Positions 1 to 5,781 of a stretch of DNA of 6,285 bases are shown here, one piece after another. Within the stretch, counting starts at the first letter, position 1; every line of letters begins with the position of its first letter. The stretch is from positions 1 through 6,285 of the forward strand of contig JAAEZV010000099.1 in assembly GCA_018222695.1 (NCBI GenBank), read 5' to 3'. The position numbers and the translations under genes were made by a program. The stretch comes from Gammaproteobacteria bacterium. GTDB lineage: Bacteria; Pseudomonadota; Gammaproteobacteria; Pseudomonadales; Halieaceae. Under the pieces are notes generated by a model. That model was not told where the DNA came from and did no database searches. It was given only the letters and a program-made list of their open reading frames with translations.

Positions 1-1212
1 GACCTCAAGTCCGCGCAGGGCTTTCTGCAGTGATTCCTGGAAAGTGCGACCGATGGCCATCACTTCGCCCACCGATTTCATCTGGGTGGTCAGTCGCGGA
101 TCTGCGGTGGCAAATTTTTCAAAGGCAAAGCGCGGGATCTTGGTGACCACGTAATCTAGGGCAGGTTCGAAGGAAGCGGGGGTCGCGCCGCCTGTGATGT
201 CGTTCTCCAGTTCATCCAAGGTGTAGCCCACCGCCAGCTTAGCGGCCACCGTTGCGATCGGGAAACCGGTCGCCTTGGATGCCAGCGCCGATGAGCGTGA
301 GACCCGCGGGTTCATCTCAATCACCACCAGTCGGCCGGTATCAGGGCACTGGCCAAACTGGACATTCGACCCCCCCGTCTCCACGCCGATCTCGCGCAAC
401 ACCGCCAGCGAGGCGTCACGCATGATCTGGTATTCCTTGTCGGTCAGCGTCTGGGCGGGCGCGACCGTGATCGAATCGCCGGTGTGAACACCCATGGCGT
501 CAAAATTTTCGATCGAGCAGACAATGATGCAGTTGTCGTTTTTATCCCGAACAACCTCCATCTCATATTCTTTCCAGCCGATCAGAGACTCATCAATCAG
601 CAACTCGCTGGTAGGCGACAGCTCCAATCCTCTGAGACAGATTTCTTCAAACTCATCGCGGTTGTAGGCGATACCGCCGCCGGAGCCACCCATCGTAAAC
701 GAGGGCCTGATAATGCAGGGAAAGCCAATTTCCTCGTGCACCGTCCAGGCCTCTTCCATACTGTGGGCGAGCCCAGCACGGGGCGTTTCAAGCCCGATCC
801 GACGCATCGCAATGTCAAATTTCTCGCGATCTTCGGCTTTATCAATGGCTTCCTGTGTGGCGCCGATCATCTCCACGCCAAATTTCTCCAAGACACCCTC
901 TGAGGCGAGCTTCAACGCGCAATTGAGTGCGGTCTGTCCGCCCATGGTGGGAAGAACAGCGTCGGGGCGCTCGCGCTCGATAATTCTGGCGACCGTCTGC
1001 CACTCAACGGGCTCGATATAGGTCGCATCGGCCATGGCGGGGTCGGTCATGATGGTGGCGGGGTTGGAGTTCACCAGGATGACGCGATAACCCTCTTCCC
1101 GCAGGGCCTTACAGGCTTGCGCACCCGAGTAATCAAACTCGCAGGCCTGACCGATGACAATCGGTCCTGCGCCCAGAATCAGAATGCTCTCGATATCAGA
1201 TCGACGCGGCAC
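1..1212 (-). CDS. carB: Carbamoyl-phosphate synthase large subunit (N-terminal 404 residues; gene runs off the left edge)
   Basis: This is the synthetase subunit of carbamoyl-phosphate synthetase. In the cytoplasm it uses bicarbonate, two ATP and the ammonia delivered by CarA to make carbamoyl phosphate for pyrimidine and arginine synthesis. The visible part is the carboxyphosphate half: a pre-ATP-grasp domain (about 1-127, with [11 protein letters not shown] at 12-22 and [11 protein letters not shown] at 48-58) and the first ATP-grasp domain (about 128-404). Residues known from E. coli CarB are at identical numbers: Arg129, Arg169, Glu215, His243, Gln285, Glu299, Asn301 and Arg303. The family is about 1070 residues, so some 670 C-terminal residues lie outside the window. 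The start is a GTG; a TAG in the same frame two codons upstream rules out a longer protein, and GGGGAG (1222-1227) sits 9 nt before it. It follows carA by 17 bp. A run of seven C at 369-375 does not break the frame. Identification is very secure. Confidence 0.98.
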   Translation of the reverse strand, partial: MPRRSDIESILILGAGPIVIGQACEFDYSGAQACKALREEGYRVILVNSNPATIMTDPAMADATYIEPVEWQTVARIIERERPDAVLPTMGGQTALNCALKLASEGVLEKFGVEMIGATQEAIDKAEDREKFDIAMRRIGLETPRAGLAHSMEEAWTVHEEIGFPCIIRPSFTMGGSGGGIAYNRDEFEEICLRGLELSPTSELLIDESLIGWKEYEMEVVRDKNDNCIIVCSIENFDAMGVHTGDSITVAPAQTLTDKEYQIMRDASLAVLREIGVETGGSNVQFGQCPDTGRLVVIEMNPRVSRSSALASKATGFPIATVAAKLAVGYTLDELENDITGGATPASFEPALDYVVTKIPRFAFEKFATADPRLTTQMKSVGEVMAIGRTFQESLQKALRGLEV

Positions 1213-1229
1213 GCTCTAGCACTCCCCAC

Positions 1230-2369
1230 TCATTGCTTTGTTTTCTCCATCGCCGCGATGAAGGGCTGAAAGAGATTGGCCGCATCGTGAGGTCCCGGAC
1301 TGGCCTCGGGATGGCCCTGGAAGCTGTAGGCTGGGACATCCTTGCGCGCGATCCCCTGCAGCGTGCCATCGAACAGGGACCGATGGGTCACCTCTAGTGT
1401 GTCGGGAAGATCCTGCTCGGAGACGGTGAAGCCATGGTTCTGACTGGTCACCATCACGGTGTTATCGCTGAGGTTTTGCACGGGGTGATTGGCACCGTGA
1501 TGGCCAAACTTCATCTTCTCGGTGCGGGCCCCGCTGGCCAGCGCCAGAATCTGATGCCCAAGACAAATACCGAACAGCGGAATCGCTCGATCCATCACCT
1601 CACGCGCGAGGGTGATCGCATACTCGCAGGGCTCGGGATCCCCAGGCCCATTAGAAAAAAAGACCCCGTCTGGGGCGTGCGCCATGACCTCATCAATCGT
1701 CGACTGCGCGGGCATCACCGTCACCTTGCAGCCGAGATCGACAAGAATGCGCAGGATGTTGCGCTTCACACCAAAGTCCAAGGCGACCACCGAGTAAGCC
1801 GGCGCGCTCCGGTCAGGTGCGTCCCCCGCTGTGGCGGGCAGTTGCCAGGTGCCCTCGGTCCACTCATAGGGCTCCGACGTTGTCACCACCTTGGCCAGAT
1901 CCATACCCTTGAGCCCGGCGAACGCCCTCGCCTGCTCCAAAGCCTGACTCTCATCGACCTCGGCGCCTGCCATGATGCAGCCGCTCTGGGCGCCACCGTC
2001 GCGCAGAATCCGTGTCAGCTTCCTGGTATCGATATCGGCAATCGCCACCGTATCCGCGCCAATCAGGTAATCACTCAGGCTCTGTTCGGAGCGAAAATTT
2101 GAGGCCAACAAAGGCAGGTCACGGATAATCAATCCGGCTGCTTGTATGCCTAAGGATTCCTCATCCTCTTTGGTGACGCCGGTGTTACCGATGTGCGGAT
2201 AGGTCAGGGTGACGATCTGTCGGCAGTAGGAGGGATCTGTGAGGATCTCCTGGTATCCGGTCATCGCAGTATTGAAGACCACCTCACCCACTGTTGTGCC
2301 GGAAGCACCGATGGAGAGGCCGCGGAAAATCGTGCCATCTTCCAGTGCGAGGACAGCGGGTTGAGACAA
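1230..2369 (-). CDS. carA: Carbamoyl-phosphate synthase small (glutamine amidotransferase) subunit
   Basis: CarA hydrolyses glutamine and channels the ammonia to CarB. The protein has the CarA-specific N-terminal domain (about 1-150, LALEDGTIF near the start, [17 protein letters not shown] at about 32-48) and a class I glutamine amidotransferase domain (about 190-375). With the start chosen here the catalytic triad is Cys269 (in FGICLGHQ), His353 and Glu355 (in [11 protein letters not shown]), exactly the E. coli numbers. I chose the TTG at 2369 (379 residues; E. coli has 382) because GGGAGG lies 5 nt before it and the N-terminus [12 protein letters not shown] aligns with the family. A GTG at 2414 would add 15 unconserved residues ([14 protein letters not shown] after the start) and has no ribosome site. 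First gene of the carAB operon. In many gammaproteobacteria dapB precedes carA; here a divergent SDR-MFS operon does. Identification is very secure; the start codon is likely. Confidence 0.97.
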   Translation of the reverse strand: MSQPAVLALEDGTIFRGLSIGASGTTVGEVVFNTAMTGYQEILTDPSYCRQIVTLTYPHIGNTGVTKEDEESLGIQAAGLIIRDLPLLASNFRSEQSLSDYLIGADTVAIADIDTRKLTRILRDGGAQSGCIMAGAEVDESQALEQARAFAGLKGMDLAKVVTTSEPYEWTEGTWQLPATAGDAPDRSAPAYSVVALDFGVKRNILRILVDLGCKVTVMPAQSTIDEVMAHAPDGVFFSNGPGDPEPCEYAITLAREVMDRAIPLFGICLGHQILALASGARTEKMKFGHHGANHPVQNLSDNTVMVTSQNHGFTVSEQDLPDTLEVTHRSLFDGTLQGIARKDVPAYSFQGHPEASPGPHDAANLFQPFIAAMEKTKQ

Positions 2370-2380
2370 ACGGACCTCCC
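2370..2380 (-). promoter_or_regulatory. Ribosome binding site deciding the carA TTG start
   Basis: On the minus strand GGGAGG (2380-2375) is followed by five bases and then TTG at 2369. No comparable purine-rich site precedes the in-frame GTG at 2414, where the upstream bases read CCGGCCTACTC. Together with the alignment to the family N-terminus, this favours the TTG as the real start. Confidence 0.7.
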
Positions 2381-2423
2381 AGTCGTTGTTGCCACGCGTG
2401 CCAAACGGGTGCACGAGTAGGCC

Positions 2424-2438
2424 GGGTCAAATTCACCC
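2424..2438. promoter_or_regulatory. Imperfect 15-bp palindrome in the carA leader
   Basis: The plus strand reads GGGTCAAATTCACCC: six of seven base pairs match around a central A (only the C/C pair fails). It lies between the predicted carA transcription start and the TTG. It could be an operator or a small RNA stem. It does not resemble an ArgR or PurR consensus well enough to name a regulator. Confidence 0.25.
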
Positions 2439-2463
2439 TGTGGTCGCATATTGCGGACGTTTA

Positions 2464-2494
2464 GCGCGTGATGGGGTCGAAAATAACCCCGCGC
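2464..2494 (-). promoter_or_regulatory. GC-rich hairpin near the 5' end of the carA leader
   Basis: GGGGT (2473-2477) and ACCCC (2486-2490) form a perfect 5-bp stem around an 8-nt loop. GCGC (2464-2467) and GCGC (2491-2494) extend it past a one-sided 5-nt bulge (GTGAT on the plus strand). If transcription starts near 2501, the hairpin covers about the first 7-38 nt of the carAB mRNA. It has no T-run after it, so it is not a simple terminator. It might affect mRNA stability or expression control; no function can be read from the sequence. Confidence 0.35.
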
Positions 2495-2507
2495 GAGCTG
2501 GGACTGC

Positions 2508-2536
2508 AGTCTACGGCAAAGGGCGTGGCCTGTCTA
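2508..2536 (-). promoter_or_regulatory. Predicted sigma70 promoter of carAB
   Basis: On the minus strand TAGACA (plus 2531-2536; five of six matches to TTGACA) and TAGACT (plus 2508-2513; four of six to TATAAT) are separated by exactly 17 bp. Transcription would begin near 2501, giving a leader of roughly 130 nt before the carA TTG. This is pattern matching only; no other pair of this quality was seen between the divergent genes. Confidence 0.5.
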
Positions 2537-2570
2537 TTTTTTGGGCTACATCCCGCCCCCTGCCGATGTC

Positions 2571-2579
2571 GGTTACACT
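2571..2579 (+). promoter_or_regulatory. Possible -10 element of the SDR-MFS operon
   Basis: GGTTACACT contains TACACT (2574-2579, four of six matches to TATAAT) about 30 nt before the ATG at 2609, so transcription would begin near 2586. I see no good -35 hexamer 16-18 bp upstream (the bases there are TCCCGC), so the promoter may need an activator. Weak, position-based call. Confidence 0.3.
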
Positions 2580-2608
2580 GCGCGCCCCTCCGCTCAGGAA
2601 ACCATCCC

Positions 2609-3433
2609 ATGTCACTGATAGAGCGCTACTTTGCGGGCAAGACAGCTGCCATCTCCGGCGCCGGGGATGGGATAGGCAGAGCGCTCAGCCAGCGTCTGAA
2701 TGCGGCCGGCTGCCACGTCTGGCTCTCAGACATTAACCCCGAGACGCTCGCTGAGACCTGTGCGTCGCTGGATGACGCCCGCGGGCGCGTCAATTCGCAG
2801 GTGGTGGATTGTGGCCAGCGAGACGCACTGTTTTCATGGGCGGAGGCCGTCAGCGCCGATACCGGGAGCCTCGATGCACTGTTCAACAACGCCGGGGTCG
2901 GTTACGGCGCGCGGTTCGCTGACTCCAGCGAGGCGAACTTTGAGTGGCTGATCGATATCAACTTTTGGGGGGTGGTACACGCCACCAGAGCCTTCCTGCC
3001 TCTCCTTAATCAGGCCGAGAGGGGGCATCTCGTCAATCTATCCTCTATTTTCGGAATGGTGGGCATCCCCACACAGAGCGCCTATAACGCCGCCAAATTT
3101 GCAGTCCGCGGTTTTAGTGAGTCCCTGCAGGCGGAGTATATGAACTCGAACCTATTCGTATCGAGTGTTCATCCCGGTGGCGTGCAGACCAACATCGCAC
3201 GCTCCGCTCGCACCGACGGCGCAGGTAACATGGCCGATGCGGATGAGCGGGACCAGCAGTTCAGGCGCCTCGCCAAAACCACACCCGAGCGCGCTGCGGA
3301 CATCATCCTGCGCGGCACCGCCCGCGGTAAACGCCGGATCATGGTGGGCTGGGATGCCTGGTTGATACTGCAGCTCACAAAAATTCTGCCCACCCGTTAT
3401 CACTGGGTCACCGCACGGGTCGTCGATGACTGA
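2609..3433 (+). CDS. Classical short-chain dehydrogenase/reductase (SDR), NAD(P)-dependent
   Basis: This 274-residue cytoplasmic oxidoreductase of the classical SDR family would interconvert an alcohol and a carbonyl using NAD(H) or NADP(H). Visible motifs in order: the Rossmann glycine motif SGAGDGIG (16-23), Asp41 at the end of beta-2 (LSD, which usually favours NAD), NNAG (93-96), catalytic Asn118, Ser146 (in VNLSS), Tyr159 and Lys163 (YNAAK), and the PGGVQT segment after beta-6 (189-194). The tetrad is complete, so the enzyme should be active. The extended C-terminus (about 240-274), rich in Trp, Leu and basic residues, may help bind substrate or membrane. I chose ATG 2609, preceded by AGGAA 8 nt upstream; an in-frame ATG at 2468 would add 47 residues not seen in SDRs and cover the promoter region. 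The stop overlaps the transporter gene by 8 bp. Family is certain; substrate cannot be read. Confidence 0.93.
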   Translation: MSLIERYFAGKTAAISGAGDGIGRALSQRLNAAGCHVWLSDINPETLAETCASLDDARGRVNSQVVDCGQRDALFSWAEAVSADTGSLDALFNNAGVGYGARFADSSEANFEWLIDINFWGVVHATRAFLPLLNQAERGHLVNLSSIFGMVGIPTQSAYNAAKFAVRGFSESLQAEYMNSNLFVSSVHPGGVQTNIARSARTDGAGNMADADERDQQFRRLAKTTPERAADIILRGTARGKRRIMVGWDAWLILQLTKILPTRYHWVTARVVDD

Positions 3434-4664
3434 CACTGTCGCCACCGGCTCGCTGGCGGGCACGGAGCGATTGGATCGTCAGTCTCTCTCCCTGCTTTTT
3501 ATCGGCCTTTTCGCAACGGCGATCGGTCAGGCATTTGTGTTCGCCATCCTGCCCCCTCTGGGGCGCTCGGTGGGCCTCGATGAAGTTCGCATCACCGCCA
3601 TCATTTCGACATCAGCGCTTATCTTTACGCTGGTCGCGCCCTTCTGGGGACGTTTCTCGGACCAGATTGGTCGCAAGCCCGTCATTCTCATCGGGCTCAT
3701 GGGCTATTGCATTGGTTCGCTTGCCTTTGCCGTGCTGTTCTCCCTCGCCGGGGATGGTGCCATCACAGGTCTCACGCTATTCATCGTCGCCTTGATCATC
3801 CGCTCACTGCAGGCGGCAACCATGTCGGCCACTAGCCCGGGGTGCACTGCTTACGCGGCGGATCACACCGTGGCACGGTTCCGCATCAAGACACTGGCTC
3901 GGCTTTCCAGTGCCAATAGCATCGGGATGATCATGGGGCCGGTAATGGCAGGGCTGGTTGCTGGGCTCGGCCTATTAGCGCCACTGGTGGTCGCGTCGTT
4001 TATGTCCGGTTTGGCCGCGGTCATCATCGGCCTGAAACTCTCGAAAGGCGTAAAGCCGCGAGCCACCCAGACCCGGCCCCGTCGCCTCGGCTATTTTGAC
4101 GCCCGCCTGCGGGTCTATCTGTTCTCCGCGATCGGCGCTTTCACGGGTTTTGCGATGGTGCAGCAAACGCTGGCCTTTCGATTACAGGACGTTCTGAATC
4201 TCTCAGGTATCGAGACCGCGCAGTACACGGGCTGGGCGATGATGGTGTCGGCGGCCAGCTCCCTGTTCATGCAAATCGTGATCGCACAGCGTTACGCCGG
4301 GCCAGCCATTCAACTCGTGCGCTGGGGGGGCGGCCTGCTGTTGGTCGGCACCGTGATCATCAGCGCGCTGGACAGTTGGGGGGCTGTATTGACCAGCATG
4401 GTCCTGATCGGCGCGGGTCTGGGGCTACTGATGCCCGCCGTCGCCGCCGGTGCCTCTCTCGCCGTGGGGGCTGAAGAGCAGGGAAGCGTGTCAGGACTGG
4501 TGAGCGCCTGCCCCGCCGCAGGGTTTGTCCTAGGCCCGATTAGCGGTGGCTTTCTCTACCAGTACTATCAGCCCGCGGCGGGCTGGGGCGCGGTGCTGAT
4601 TCTGCTCATCGTCTTCGCGATGACACTGAGACCCCGCAAAGATACTGTGCTATCGCAGACTTGA
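3426..4664 (+). CDS. Major facilitator superfamily transporter, 12 helices, DHA1 (drug:H+ antiporter)-like
   Basis: This 412-residue inner-membrane protein has about 12 hydrophobic segments (roughly 20-42, 57-75, 85-106, 112-132, 160-182, 184-205, 230-250, 268-288, 297-315, 318-346, 355-378 and 385-401) and a longer basic central loop (207-228). MFS motif A is clear between helices 2 and 3 (GRFSDQIGRKP, 75-85). Arg126 in helix 4 fits motif B, and NSIGMIMGPVMAG in helix 5 (164-176) resembles the antiporter motif C; GFVLGPISGG (366-375) repeats the pattern in helix 11. These point to proton-coupled export of a small molecule, as in TetA/Bmr-type carriers, but the substrate is unknown. The ATG lies inside the last codons of the SDR gene (8-bp overlap), so the two are probably translationally coupled and work on related compounds. 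No strong ribosome site precedes it, which fits coupling. A run of seven G at 4324-4330 does not disturb the frame. Confidence 0.92.
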   Translation: MTDTVATGSLAGTERLDRQSLSLLFIGLFATAIGQAFVFAILPPLGRSVGLDEVRITAIISTSALIFTLVAPFWGRFSDQIGRKPVILIGLMGYCIGSLAFAVLFSLAGDGAITGLTLFIVALIIRSLQAATMSATSPGCTAYAADHTVARFRIKTLARLSSANSIGMIMGPVMAGLVAGLGLLAPLVVASFMSGLAAVIIGLKLSKGVKPRATQTRPRRLGYFDARLRVYLFSAIGAFTGFAMVQQTLAFRLQDVLNLSGIETAQYTGWAMMVSAASSLFMQIVIAQRYAGPAIQLVRWGGGLLLVGTVIISALDSWGAVLTSMVLIGAGLGLLMPAVAAGASLAVGAEEQGSVSGLVSACPAAGFVLGPISGGFLYQYYQPAAGWGAVLILLIVFAMTLRPRKDTVLSQT

Positions 4665-4665
4665 A

Positions 4666-4682
4666 CCTGGGAGGATCCCGGG
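4666..4682 (+). other. Short GC-rich hairpin just after the MFS gene
   Basis: CCTGGGA (4666-4672) and TCCCGGG (4676-4682) pair over seven positions, one of them a T-G wobble, around a 3-nt loop. The hairpin begins one base after the MFS stop codon. No T-run follows, so it is not a standard intrinsic terminator; it may protect the 3' end of the mRNA or slow polymerase. Confidence 0.3.
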
Positions 4683-4720
4683 CACCTCGCTACAGTCACC
4701 CTAGGGCGAGAAACCTCAGC

Positions 4721-4813
4721 ATCTTGGCCAGCCGAAGGGAGCGTGTGCCATGAGTGCTTGTGCTGTACTTATGCTCGTTGAGCACGAGTGGCCCAGGAAG
4801 ATAGATTTTTTTT
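4721..4813 (+). terminator. Possible structured terminator or RNA element in the convergent spacer
   Basis: ATCTTGGCCA (4721-4730) can pair with TGGCC (4789-4793) and AAGAT (4798-4802) across a 4-nt bulge, closing a roughly 58-nt interior that holds a small hairpin, CTCGT-TGAGC-ACGAG (4774-4788). Three bases later comes a run of eight T (4806-4813). A stem then a T-run is what an intrinsic terminator looks like, here for the SDR-MFS transcript, but the loop is unusually large and the bulge weakens it. The rest of the spacer (4683-4720 and 4814-4861) shows only a CCCTAGGG palindrome (4699-4706) inside CTCGC/GCGAG arms (4686-4710) and a short direct repeat GAGGCGTTGAGGCG (4814-4827). Confidence 0.3.
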
Positions 4814-4861
4814 GAGGCGTTGAGGCGCCATTCTGCTGGAAGGGCTTATGGTTCTTGCTCG

Positions 4862-5617
4862 TTAGGGTTCTGTTGACTTGGCTTCCATCGAAAGCTTTTT
4901 GACAGACGGCACATGGTATTGACCGTCTACAAGGGACACCAGTCCTTCGTTTTTCCACTGACGAAAAATGCGGTTTACCTGCTGTCTTGAGCCATTGACC
5001 AGCTTGGCAAAATCGCCCTGAGACATGTTTGCCTCCAAGTATGCAGACTCCCCGGCTTGGTGACCATGAATCTCTATCAGCACCAGTAGCCGGAAGGCCA
5101 ACCGAGACTTTAGCGGATGAAAAATCATGTGGGCCATCAGCTTATGCGCCATGCGCGTGTATAAGGCCTGATCGGCAAACAGATATTTGTATATTTCGGG
5201 AAAATTTTCGGCCACGGTGGTTACCGCTGGCCGAGGAATTTCAATAATTTCTGAATCGATCAAGGCCCGTGCATCAAAAGTCGCTGGGGCCTTGTCGATC
5301 AGAGTGGTAGAACCGAACCAGTACCCTTTCCAAAGATCCCACAAGATGAATTCGTCACCGCTACTCGCTGGAATGGAAAGGCGCACTTGCCCGGAGAGCA
5401 GGCCAAAAAAATTGTGGCCGCGGTCACGATGACGCAGGACAAAACTTTTGCGAGGATATGACCTGACTGTGGCTTGCTCCAGCATCTCATCTAAAGCTTC
5501 ATCGGTGACATATTTCGCCCACCGCTCTCTACGAAGCGAATCCCTTAATCTCTTTTGCTGAGCCATGGGCGACAGACTAAGTGGCACGGATTTGGACAAC
5601 AAGTCAGTTGGGTGCAT
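4862..5617 (-). CDS. Crp/Fnr-family transcription regulator without canonical cAMP or Fe-S residues
   Basis: This 251-residue protein has a cyclic-nucleotide-binding-type beta-barrel (about 45-140), a dimerisation helix (about 140-165) and a C-terminal Crp-type winged helix (about 167-242). The recognition helix reads SRQQVNRIF (210-218): Arg211 and Arg216 match CRP Arg180 and Arg185, but CRP Glu181 is Gln212. In the phosphate-binding cassette region (FGSTTLIDKAPATFDAR, 101-117) the Glu and the Arg-Ser/Thr pair that hold cAMP in CRP are absent, and the protein has no cysteine, so neither cAMP binding as in CRP nor an FNR-type Fe-S cluster is expected. The ligand is unknown. I used ATG 5617; no start (also GTG 5587, ATG 5566) has a clear ribosome site, and ATG 5566 would still leave a complete domain. 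Inverted repeats sit directly upstream, suggesting autoregulation. It is the only regulator in the window; its targets cannot be read. Confidence 0.9.
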   Translation of the reverse strand: MHPTDLLSKSVPLSLSPMAQQKRLRDSLRRERWAKYVTDEALDEMLEQATVRSYPRKSFVLRHRDRGHNFFGLLSGQVRLSIPASSGDEFILWDLWKGYWFGSTTLIDKAPATFDARALIDSEIIEIPRPAVTTVAENFPEIYKYLFADQALYTRMAHKLMAHMIFHPLKSRLAFRLLVLIEIHGHQAGESAYLEANMSQGDFAKLVNGSRQQVNRIFRQWKNEGLVSLVDGQYHVPSVKKLSMEAKSTEP

Positions 5618-5620
5618 TGC

Positions 5621-5644
5621 TGGTTTCGCAAACCACCGGTTTGC
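5621..5644. repeat. Three evenly spaced GGTTT/AAACC half-sites before the crp-like gene
   Basis: GGTTT begins at 5622, AAACC at 5630 and GGTTT at 5638, so the half-sites alternate in direction every 8 bp. They form two overlapping perfect inverted repeats: TGGTTT-CGC-AAACCA (5621-5635) and GCAAACC-ACC-GGTTTGC (5628-5644). The array ends 4 bp before the ATG at 5617. It is a candidate operator for the regulator next to it, or two mutually exclusive hairpins in its mRNA leader. Confidence 0.5.
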
Positions 5645-5709
5645 TGCGGTTCGGCCTGCCCTGAAGGGATAGGGACGGCGTCTCCGCTGGGGTGCTGTGC
5701 GTTGCGAGG

Positions 5710-5731
5710 CACCAGATGCCTATAGGCGGTG
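5710..5731. repeat. Palindrome GCCTATAGGC with flanking CACC/GGTG arms
   Basis: GCCTATAGGC (5718-5727) is a perfect 10-bp palindrome. CACC (5710-5713) and GGTG (5728-5731) extend it, with AGAT (5714-5717) left as a one-sided bulge. It lies in the upstream region of the crp-like gene and could be a regulator site; the TATAGG core might also serve as a -10 element on the minus strand, though no -35 partner is evident. Confidence 0.35.
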
Positions 5732-5754
5732 TCATCTCGATAAAGGGCTGACAC
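5729..5754. repeat. Inverted repeat GTGTCA-N14-TGACAC
   Basis: GTGTCA (5729-5734) and TGACAC (5749-5754) are perfect 6-bp inverted arms separated by 14 bp. The left arm overlaps the edge of the neighbouring palindrome. It lies about 110-140 bp upstream of the crp-like start and just past the stop of the acidic-protein gene. Candidate protein-binding site; chance occurrence of 6-bp arms cannot be excluded. Confidence 0.3.
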
Positions 5755-5781
5755 ATCAATGATCGAGCTCGCAGAGCGTCC

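Noticed and set aside
369..375. Run of seven C in carB as a possible frameshift
   Set aside because: The CarB protein reads through without interruption and keeps E. coli numbering on both sides.
1434..2102. Plus-strand 222-codon open frame antisense to carA
   Set aside because: It lies wholly opposite carA, a certain gene, and is a by-product of GC-rich codon bias; its His/Arg-rich sequence matches no family.
2261..2449. Leader-peptide-like frame starting at an ATG 80 nt before carA
   Set aside because: It runs far into carA in another frame, has no ribosome site, and no run of Arg or other regulatory codons expected of an attenuator peptide.
2468..2608. 47-residue N-terminal extension of the SDR from an upstream in-frame ATG
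   Set aside because: The extension is not SDR-like, has no good ribosome site, and covers the divergent promoter region. ATG 2609 with AGGAA upstream places the glycine motif at the usual distance from the N-terminus.
4716..4958. Minus-strand 80-codon open frame overlapping the end of the crp-like gene
   Set aside because: It overlaps the coding sequence of the regulator in another frame, has low-complexity basic sequence, and no ribosome site; it is treated as a shadow frame.
5754..5764. FNR-type box (TTGAT-N4-ATCAA) upstream of the crp-like gene
   Set aside because: Only the left half (TTGAT on the minus strand) is present; the bases at the right half are CAGCC, so there is no full site.
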